5,733 nt of DNA from Firmicutes bacterium UBA5499 (GTDB lineage: Bacteria; Bacillota; DTU084), in assembly GCA_002426275.1 (NCBI GenBank), contig DIPB01000032.1, positions 1 through 5,733 of the forward strand. The letters are read 5' to 3'. The notes under the pieces are model-generated. The model was not told the DNA's origin. It ran no database searches and saw nothing but the letters and a program-made list of their open reading frames with translations. The position numbers and the translations under genes were made by a program. Positions within the stretch are counted from its first letter, which is position 1. Every line of letters begins with the position of its first letter. Positions 1 through 4,410 of this stretch are shown piece by piece.

Positions 1-447
1 GCCCCAGACCATGTGCGCCAAGGGATAGTAAACCAAGATAGACCAGATGCCGATGAAAATCAAAAGCGCCGAGAAACGGATTCTCTCCACCAGAGCGCCT
101 GTGATCAAGGCTGGAGTTATGATGGCAAACATCATCTGAAAAATCGCGAAACAGACCGTTGTGGGGGCGAAGGCAGATGCGGCCGAGCCCTCAGTCAGAC
201 GCATCCCGAACCAGTTCAAATTGCCGAGAAATCCGCCGATGTCTCCGCTGAAAGAAAGAGAAAAACCTATTAAGACCCAAAGTATAGATGTCAAGCCCAT
301 GATGGCAGCGGACGACATTATTGTGTTAACAACGTTTTTCCGTTTGACCAGCCCTCCATAAAAGAAAGCGAGGCCAGGGGTCATGAGCAGAACTAGAGCC
401 GACGATGTAAGCATCCAAGCTATATCGCCGGAATTTACAACGTTCAT
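1..447 (-). CDS. amt: Ammonium transporter Amt/AmtB family, N-terminal 149 residues (3' end beyond window)
   Basis: Integral membrane channel for ammonium/ammonia uptake; the family forms trimers with 11 membrane helices per subunit. The frame is open for 149 codons to the left edge, so only about the first third is present. About four hydrophobic segments are visible, near residues 8-33, 42-66, 92-120 and 126-148. Family signatures are PGLAFFYGGLV (24-34), FQMMFAIITPALITGALVER (103-122) and AHMVWG (144-149). F103, F107 and W148 sit where the gate phenylalanines and the S1-site tryptophan of E. coli AmtB lie; the pore histidines would come later. The ATG at 447 is chosen because GAGGAGGG ends 6 bases upstream; an ATG at 452 hits a stop after one codon. 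There is no cleavable signal peptide extension, unlike E. coli AmtB. The gene follows glnA by 36 bases with no visible terminator, so cotranscription with glnA is likely. Whether a PII gene (glnK) follows cannot be seen. Confidence 0.96.
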   Translation of the reverse strand, partial: MNVVNSGDIAWMLTSSALVLLMTPGLAFFYGGLVKRKNVVNTIMSSAAIMGLTSILWVLIGFSLSFSGDIGGFLGNLNWFGMRLTEGSAASAFAPTTVCFAIFQMMFAIITPALITGALVERIRFSALLIFIGIWSILVYYPLAHMVWG

Positions 448-453
448 GGCATA

Positions 454-461
454 CCCTCCTC
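454..461 (-). promoter_or_regulatory. Ribosome binding site of amt
   Basis: GAGGAGGG on the minus strand ends 6 bases before the ATG at 447. It decides between two nearby ATGs (452 and 447), of which only 447 opens a long frame. The gap between the glnA stop and this site is short and AT-rich, with no stem-loop or promoter that I can see. Confidence 0.85.
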
Positions 462-483
462 AAATAAAAATTTCAACTTATTA

Positions 484-1812
484 TTAATAAATGCTTAGAT
501 ACCGCTGGACCTCCCACTGGTGAACCTGCAGACGGTATTCATCCCACTCCTGCTCTTTGGCCCGCAGGAAGTTTTTATATACATGTTCGCCTAAGGCTTC
601 TCGCAAAAGCGGATCCGTCTGGAAGACGGCCAGAGCATCTCCCAGGCTGCCGGGCAGGTTGTCGATGCCCTCGGCTTTGCGCTCTTCCTCTGTCATATGG
701 AAAATATTGTCATAGCGCTGCGGTCCCGGAGACACGTTATTTTTGATTCCGTCCAGCCCCGACTTCAGGATAACCGCCAGGGCCAGATAGGGATTGGCCG
801 TGGGATCCGGATTGCGCATTTCGATTCTGGTGGCTACTCCCCGCGCAGCCGGCACCCTGATCAACGCGCTGCGATTCTTGCTGGACCAGGAAAGATAAAC
901 GGGCGCTTCGTAGCCGGGAACTAATCTCTTATAGGAGTTAACGGTTGGGTTGGTTATGGCGGCCATGGCTCTTGCGTGTTTCAGAATGCCACCGATATAG
1001 TGAAGAGCGATTTCGCTGAGCCCGACTTCGCCATTGGCATCATAAAAGATATTTTTATCGCCGTGGAAGAGGGACTGATGCAGATGCATCCCCGAACCGT
1101 TCTGGCCGAAAATCGGCTTCGGCATGAACACAGCGCAAAGGCCGAACTTCTGAGCTATGGTTTTGGTAACAAACCTGAAAGTCGCGATATTGTCGGCTGT
1201 GGTCAGGGCGTCGGTGTATTTGAAGTCTATCTCATGCTGGCTGGGAGCCACCTCATGGTGAGAAGCCTCGATTTGAAAGCCCATGTTTTCCAGCGCCAGC
1301 ACGATCTCCCGCCTGGCGTCTTCTCCGCGATCCAGCGGCGCCAAATCGAAATAACCGGCCTGGTCGTGCAGCTCGACTTTCGGATAGCCTCTCTCGTCAG
1401 TCTCGAAGAGGAAGAACTCCGGTTCGGAACCAACGCGCATGGAAAAGCCCATCGCTTCCGCTTCCGCCAAAACTGATTTCAAGATCCCTCTGGGACAGCC
1501 GATGAAAGGTTCGCCGTCGTCCGTATAAACATCGCAAATCAGTCTGGCCACAGCCTCTTCCTGCGGGCGCCAGGAGAAAATTGCGAAAGTGTCCAAATCC
1601 GGCTTCAGGTACATGTCAGATTCCTCAATCCGCACAAACCCTTCAATGGAAGAACCGTCGAACATGATTTTCCCGTCCAATGCGTTCTCCAGCTGTTCCA
1701 CTGTGATGGCCACGTTTTTGGTCAACCCCAGGATATCCGTAAACTGCAGCCGCACAAACTTCACGTTCTTTTCTTTTGCTTCTGCCAAAATCTGCTCTTT
1801 CGTTTTCGCCAT
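484..1812 (-). CDS. glnA: Glutamine synthetase type I (GSI-alpha), 442 aa
   Basis: Cytoplasmic dodecameric enzyme joining ammonium to glutamate with ATP to give glutamine. All family blocks are present: DGSSIEGF (52-59), GSEPEFF (128-134), [12 protein letters not shown] (185-196), NGSGMHLH (238-245), [17 protein letters not shown] (288-304), NRSALIRVP (313-321) and [16 protein letters not shown] (329-344). At 442 residues it matches the short Gram-positive GSI-alpha form (about 444 in Bacillus). The region near residues 367-388 ([16 protein letters not shown]) has the alpha-type sequence instead of the adenylylated-tyrosine loop of GSI-beta, so control by adenylylation is unlikely. R61 in FVRIEES corresponds to the Bacillus arginine (R62) involved in glutamine feedback inhibition, so that type of control is inferred. 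The start at 1812 (MAKTKEQ) is preferred over an in-frame ATG at 1830, because the latter lies in the Shine-Dalgarno region. Two TAA stops follow each other at the end. The gene has its own promoter upstream and is followed by amt. Confidence 0.97.
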   Translation of the reverse strand: MAKTKEQILAEAKEKNVKFVRLQFTDILGLTKNVAITVEQLENALDGKIMFDGSSIEGFVRIEESDMYLKPDLDTFAIFSWRPQEEAVARLICDVYTDDGEPFIGCPRGILKSVLAEAEAMGFSMRVGSEPEFFLFETDERGYPKVELHDQAGYFDLAPLDRGEDARREIVLALENMGFQIEASHHEVAPSQHEIDFKYTDALTTADNIATFRFVTKTIAQKFGLCAVFMPKPIFGQNGSGMHLHQSLFHGDKNIFYDANGEVGLSEIALHYIGGILKHARAMAAITNPTVNSYKRLVPGYEAPVYLSWSSKNRSALIRVPAARGVATRIEMRNPDPTANPYLALAVILKSGLDGIKNNVSPGPQRYDNIFHMTEEERKAEGIDNLPGSLGDALAVFQTDPLLREALGEHVYKNFLRAKEQEWDEYRLQVHQWEVQRYLSIY

Positions 1813-1820
1813 CAAAAGCA

Positions 1821-1828
1821 ACCCCCTC
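1821..1828 (-). promoter_or_regulatory. Ribosome binding site of glnA
   Basis: GAGGGGGT on the minus strand ends 8 bases before the ATG at 1812 and immediately follows the alternative ATG at 1830, which argues that 1812 is the true start. Confidence 0.75.
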
Positions 1829-1846
1829 ATGTCAATTTATGATTAG

Positions 1847-1875
1847 ATTTTACTCCGTAATGAAGTCGATGTCAA
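1847..1875 (-). promoter_or_regulatory. Sigma-A type promoter for glnA (and probably amt)
   Basis: On the minus strand a perfect -35 hexamer TTGACA (1875-1870) is followed by a 17-base spacer and TAAAAT (1852-1847), one mismatch from the -10 consensus. Transcription would start near 1840, giving a leader of only about 28 bases before the glnA ATG, too short for a riboswitch or T-box. The element lies in the only AT-rich intergenic region of the window, between the GXGXG gene and glnA. It would let glnA-amt be expressed independently of the upstream glutamate synthase genes. Sequence match only; no transcript data. Confidence 0.78.
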
Positions 1876-1901
1876 GATTAATGTTAGGTTTTTTGAGAAT
1901 A

Positions 1902-1911
1902 ATACCGGTAT
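1902..1911. promoter_or_regulatory. Short perfect palindrome ATACCGGTAT upstream of the glnA promoter
   Basis: A 10-base perfect inverted repeat, about 26 bases upstream of the -35 hexamer. It stands out as the only GC core in an AT-rich stretch. It could be a binding site for a dimeric regulator, but a 10-base palindrome can occur by chance and I recognise no known operator. It is too short and lacks a T-run on either strand close enough to act as a convincing terminator. Confidence 0.25.
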
Positions 1912-1914
1912 ACA

Positions 1915-1930
1915 TGTTAAGTTTTTCACA
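1915..1930. promoter_or_regulatory. GlnR/TnrA-like inverted repeat with a 6-base spacer (weak candidate)
   Basis: The plus strand reads TGTTA-AGTTTT-TCACA. The GlnR/TnrA consensus of Bacillus-type Firmicutes is TGTNA, 7 bases, TNACA. Both half sites match, and the AT-rich centre is similar, but the spacer is one base short. It lies about 40 bases upstream of the glnA -35 hexamer. GlnR control of glnA is well established in Bacilli; in the clade suggested here it is less certain, so this is only a candidate. Confidence 0.22.
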
Positions 1931-1943
1931 AAATCTCTCATCA

Positions 1944-2690
1944 TTATTGGTGCGTATAGAGATGAGCGTACGGACGCACGCCTTGGGGCTGAATCAAAGT
2001 GAACTGCTGAGCAGAGGGAAGCTCCACGCCAAAAGAAGCGGTCCAAGCTGCAACCAGGCCTTTCAGCTCCTCATCTTCATCCGCGGTTACCTGACTGGTA
2101 TTTACCTGAGGAGCCACTTGCTCCGGGGCCACAAGGCCGCGCACATAGATTTTCCCGCCGTGAATGCCGGTTGCCAGATAATTTCCCACCAGAGGATTGC
2201 GCTGTCCTTCTTTGAGCTCCTGTCCTTGACCCAAGACCACGATCCTGCCGCCGGCCATGTATTCTCCCAAAAAGTCCCCGGCGGCGCCTCCCACGACGAT
2301 AGCTGGCTGCCTGTCAGCTATTCCCTTCATATGAATGCCTGCTCTGGAGCCCACTCTGCCTTTAATCAAAATCGTGCCTCCCCGCATGCCATAACCCACA
2401 AGATCGCCGGCATTTCCCCAGACTACAACCTTCCCGTCGTTCATGGTATCACCCAAGCCGTCCTGGGCATTGCCTTTAACCTCAACCGCCGCGCCGTCCA
2501 TCATCGCCGCAAGATTATTCCCCGGCGTTCCTTCAATGGCTAATTTGACGTCTTTCAAGCCGGCGGCCAAATACCTCTGACCGCAGACAGCTCTTAACGT
2601 AAAGCATTTCTCGCCCTGAGCTACTTTTTGTCTCAGCATAGCGTTTAACTGCTGATAATGAATTCCCTGGCACTCAATGATCCGTTCCAT
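1944..2690 (-). CDS. Glutamate synthase alpha-subunit domain 3 homolog (GXGXG beta-helix protein), 248 aa
   Basis: Stand-alone form of the C-terminal domain of the glutamate synthase large subunit, also related to GlxC and the FwdC/FmdC family. In full-length GltB this right-handed beta-helix has a structural role and helps form the channel for ammonia between the glutaminase and synthase sites. Repeats of the type G-x-x-G-x-x-M-x-x-G are visible: GNAQDGLGDTMNDGKVVVWG (73-92), GNAGDLVGYGMRGGTILIKG (92-111), GAAGDFLGEYMAGGRIVVLG (135-154) and LVGNYLATGIHGGKIYVRG (167-185). A tail ending in RPYAHLY is typical of the stand-alone family. The start is ambiguous: GTG at 2696 or ATG at 2690; I chose ATG because GGAGG (2705-2701) is 10 bases away from it but only 4 from the GTG. 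The start overlaps the end of the oxidoreductase gene by 17 bases, implying translational coupling. It presumably assembles with the FMN subunit encoded at the right end. Confidence 0.92.
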   Translation of the reverse strand: MERIIECQGIHYQQLNAMLRQKVAQGEKCFTLRAVCGQRYLAAGLKDVKLAIEGTPGNNLAAMMDGAAVEVKGNAQDGLGDTMNDGKVVVWGNAGDLVGYGMRGGTILIKGRVGSRAGIHMKGIADRQPAIVVGGAAGDFLGEYMAGGRIVVLGQGQELKEGQRNPLVGNYLATGIHGGKIYVRGLVAPEQVAPQVNTSQVTADEDEELKGLVAAWTASFGVELPSAQQFTLIQPQGVRPYAHLYTHQ

Positions 2691-3948
2691 GATCACACCC
2701 CCTCCCAGCCGGCTGCTGGGTTTCGTCGTCAGGCCAAGCCTCTTGGGGCAGCGACAGGAAAGAAGGCTGAACGTAGCCCACTTCAGGCAACTCCACCTTC
2801 TGCTCTATTAACTGCCGATAAATCCCGCTGCGCTCCGGCCTATTCAGCAAGACTGCGCCGATAATTCTCTTTCCCTGCCATCTGAGCTGGGTGAGTTGCT
2901 GCGTTTTTCGATCGTAATCTATGGTCTCGTTTTCGGAATCCTCCCGCTCACCGGTCAGGCCCATGGTCACGATGTTATGTCCTAAAATGGTGATAGAATT
3001 GAAAACAATCCCCGTCTGGGAAGGACAGCTTCCCCCTGCCATGACGGCGCCTGCAATTCTCCCTTGCCTTGCCGCATGAGGCAGGATGGCCATCACCCGC
3101 CTCTGCCCTGTAAGCGGTTCAATGCTCTCGGTCACATCGCCTGCAGCGTAGATATCTGTCAGATTCGTTTGCTGCTTTTCATTCACCAAGATCCCTCGCT
3201 TCGTCTCCAGCCCGGTCCCCTGGCATAACTCTAAATTGGGCCGTACGCCCACCGCCAAGACCAGCTGATCCACTCTCAGCTTCAAGGAATCAAGATAACA
3301 ATCAATTTGCTTCCCTGCTTTTTCCACCTTGGTGATCGTCTGGTTGAGATAAAACTCCAGCCCCTGCCCGACCAGGAGCTGCGTTAAAATGGCAGCCACC
3401 TTCTGAGGCAGGATGCTGCCCAAAATCTGGCTGCCAAGCTCTGCCACCGCCACTTCCAGTCCCAATTCCTTGAGACTTTCCGCAGCTTTCAAGCCGATAA
3501 GCCCTCCTCCGACTACTAAAGCCCGCTCTCCTCGCCTCGCTACCGCAGCCAACGAGCGAGCATCCTGCCAAGTGAAAAAGGAATGAGTCCTAATTCCCTC
3601 TTTGCCCTCAAAAGCGGGCACAATAGGGGTGCCGCCGCAGGCTAAAAGCAAGCGATCATAAGTTAGCTCTTGTCCGGTTGCCAGCAGCAGGCGCTTTTGA
3701 GCCGGATCCAGCCGGGCAGCCTTCACTCCCAAATAAAGCTTTACCTTCATTTGCCGGTAAAAATCAGCCGGACGATATAACTGACGCTCACACTGCTGAT
3801 CCGCAAGCCAGTGCGAGATCAGCGGACGACTGTACGGCGGTTCGTTTTCCTCGCTGACCAAAACGATCTCCCCCCGGCTATCGAGCCTGCGAATGGCTTC
3901 CACGGCATTGAGTCCGGCGATGGAACCTCCCACGATCAGATAACGCAT
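2674..3948 (-). CDS. FAD-dependent NAD(P)H oxidoreductase (NirB/rubredoxin-reductase type), 424 aa
   Basis: Two-dinucleotide-fold flavoprotein of the pyridine nucleotide-disulfide oxidoreductase superfamily. The FAD fold starts at residue 4 (LIVGGSIAG), PPYSRPLIS (37-45) is the motif seen in NirB N-terminal domains and rubredoxin/ferredoxin reductases, the NAD(P)H fold is VVGGGLIG (145-152), and IYAAGDV (266-272) is the second FAD motif. An acidic E170 at the end of the second strand of the NAD fold suggests NADH over NADPH. There is no redox CxxC pair as in thioredoxin reductase and no SFxxC cysteine as in NADH oxidase/CoA-disulfide reductase, so it probably passes electrons to an external centre. 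Its place between a polyferredoxin and two glutamate synthase subunits suggests it feeds NADH electrons to the synthase in place of GltD; this is inferred. The start at 3948 has GGAGGT 6 bases upstream; an in-frame upstream ATG at 3969 lies inside the preceding gene without a better site. The gap from the ferredoxin stop is 4 bases. Confidence 0.9.
   Translation of the reverse strand: MRYLIVGGSIAGLNAVEAIRRLDSRGEIVLVSEENEPPYSRPLISHWLADQQCERQLYRPADFYRQMKVKLYLGVKAARLDPAQKRLLLATGQELTYDRLLLACGGTPIVPAFEGKEGIRTHSFFTWQDARSLAAVARRGERALVVGGGLIGLKAAESLKELGLEVAVAELGSQILGSILPQKVAAILTQLLVGQGLEFYLNQTITKVEKAGKQIDCYLDSLKLRVDQLVLAVGVRPNLELCQGTGLETKRGILVNEKQQTNLTDIYAAGDVTESIEPLTGQRRVMAILPHAARQGRIAGAVMAGGSCPSQTGIVFNSITILGHNIVTMGLTGEREDSENETIDYDRKTQQLTQLRWQGKRIIGAVLLNRPERSGIYRQLIEQKVELPEVGYVQPSFLSLPQEAWPDDETQQPAGRGCDHGTDH
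2701..2720 (-). promoter_or_regulatory. Ribosome binding site of the GXGXG gene with an adjoining hairpin
   Basis: On the minus strand CCCAGC (2720-2715), a 5-base loop and GCTGGG (2709-2704) can form a six-pair stem whose 3' arm runs into the Shine-Dalgarno GGAGG (2705-2701). The site lies inside the last codons of the oxidoreductase gene. A ribosome finishing that gene would melt the stem, which fits coupled translation. The pairing is seen in the sequence; the regulatory role is inferred. Confidence 0.45.
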
Positions 3949-3952
3949 CAGC

Positions 3953-4396
3953 CTACCTCCCCTCCTCATAGGTCAAGGCCAGATTAGGACAGGCCTCTAC
4001 GCAGGCGGGAACTTCCCGCCCCTGGCACAAATCGCATTTGAGGGCCCGCCTCCGCCCGTCCAGCGTGATCAGCTTCGGCGCCCCGTACGGACAGGCGGCC
4101 TGGCAGGTGCCGCAACCGACGCACATCTCCTCATGCAGGAGAACTACGCCTTGTTCATTTTTATAAAGCGCGCCGGCGATGCAGCTTTCCACGCACTTGG
4201 GATCCTGGCAGTGGTGACACTGTACTGCCATGGAGACCGGATATTTTTCTTCCACCCACATTCTGGCCACCGGCTTTGGGTCTTCCCGGGTCATCGCTTT
4301 CAATAAATCCTGGCTTTCCGAATGTGCAGCTATGCAGGCAAGCGCGCAGAGATGACAATTAACGCAATATTCCGTTTGGCAATGAATTCGTTTCAC
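3953..4396 (-). CDS. Four-cluster [4Fe-4S] ferredoxin-like electron transfer protein (HycB/CooF/NrfC type), 147 aa
   Basis: Small soluble iron-sulfur protein with no signal peptide or membrane segment, so cytoplasmic. Four cysteine groups are visible: C11-x2-C14-x2-C17-x3-C21, C60-x2-C63-x4-C68-x3-C72, C92-x2-C95-x2-C98-x3-C102 followed by P, and C121-x2-C124-x7-C132-x3-C136 followed by P. This is the layout of the electron-transfer subunits HycB, CooF, NrfC and DmsB, which carry four [4Fe-4S] clusters. A seventeenth cysteine, C6, precedes the first group. In this cluster it most likely relays electrons between the adjacent flavoprotein and the glutamate synthase FMN/FeS subunit, doing the job that the two FeS clusters of GltD do elsewhere; the partner assignment is from gene order only. 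Translation starts at GTG (4396), supported by a GAGGGGGAG site 5 bases upstream. The gene starts 12 bases after the synthase stop. Confidence 0.92.
   Translation of the reverse strand: MKRIHCQTEYCVNCHLCALACIAAHSESQDLLKAMTREDPKPVARMWVEEKYPVSMAVQCHHCQDPKCVESCIAGALYKNEQGVVLLHEEMCVGCGTCQAACPYGAPKLITLDGRRRALKCDLCQGREVPACVEACPNLALTYEEGR
3955..3960 (-). promoter_or_regulatory. Ribosome binding site of the oxidoreductase gene
   Basis: GGAGGT ends 6 bases before the ATG at 3948 and forms part of the last codons and stop of the ferredoxin gene, so the two genes are tightly coupled. It sets the start at 3948 instead of the in-frame ATG at 3969. Confidence 0.8.
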
Positions 4397-4401
4397 AAAC
4401 T

Positions 4402-4410
4402 CTCCCCCTC
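4402..4410 (-). promoter_or_regulatory. Ribosome binding site deciding the GTG start of the ferredoxin gene
   Basis: GAGGGGGAG ends 5 bases before GTG at 4396 and overlaps the TGA stop of the synthase gene (4411-4409). There is no ATG in a suitable position, so the GTG start is well supported. Confidence 0.78.

Noticed and set aside
13..361. Two short plus-strand open frames at the left edge
   Set aside because: The minus strand here encodes a clear Amt N-terminus; the plus frames are charged, low-information sequence.
976..1476. 166-codon open frame on the plus strand within glnA
   Set aside because: Antisense to the conserved catalytic blocks of glutamine synthetase; no recognisable product.
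1813..1830. Upstream ATG at 1830 as the glnA start, adding MRGLLL
   Set aside because: The added codons are the Shine-Dalgarno itself, and glutamine synthetases of this type begin at MAKTKEQ-like sequence.
1886..1943. Intrinsic terminator after the GXGXG gene
   Set aside because: On the minus strand I find no GC-rich stem followed directly by a T-run. The ATACCGGTAT palindrome is only 5 pairs per arm with no loop, and the minus strand after it reads TATTCTCAAAAAA instead of a T-run.
1776..2543. 255-codon open frame on the plus strand across the glnA start, the intergenic region and the GXGXG gene
   Set aside because: It runs antisense to two clearly recognised genes and crosses a good promoter on the other strand; its translation resembles no family I know. 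It is a shadow of codon bias.
2674..3948. NADH oxidase or CoA-disulfide reductase call for the flavoprotein
   Set aside because: The active-site cysteine motif SFxxC of those enzymes is replaced by PPYSRPLIS, which fits NirB/rubredoxin-reductase type proteins.
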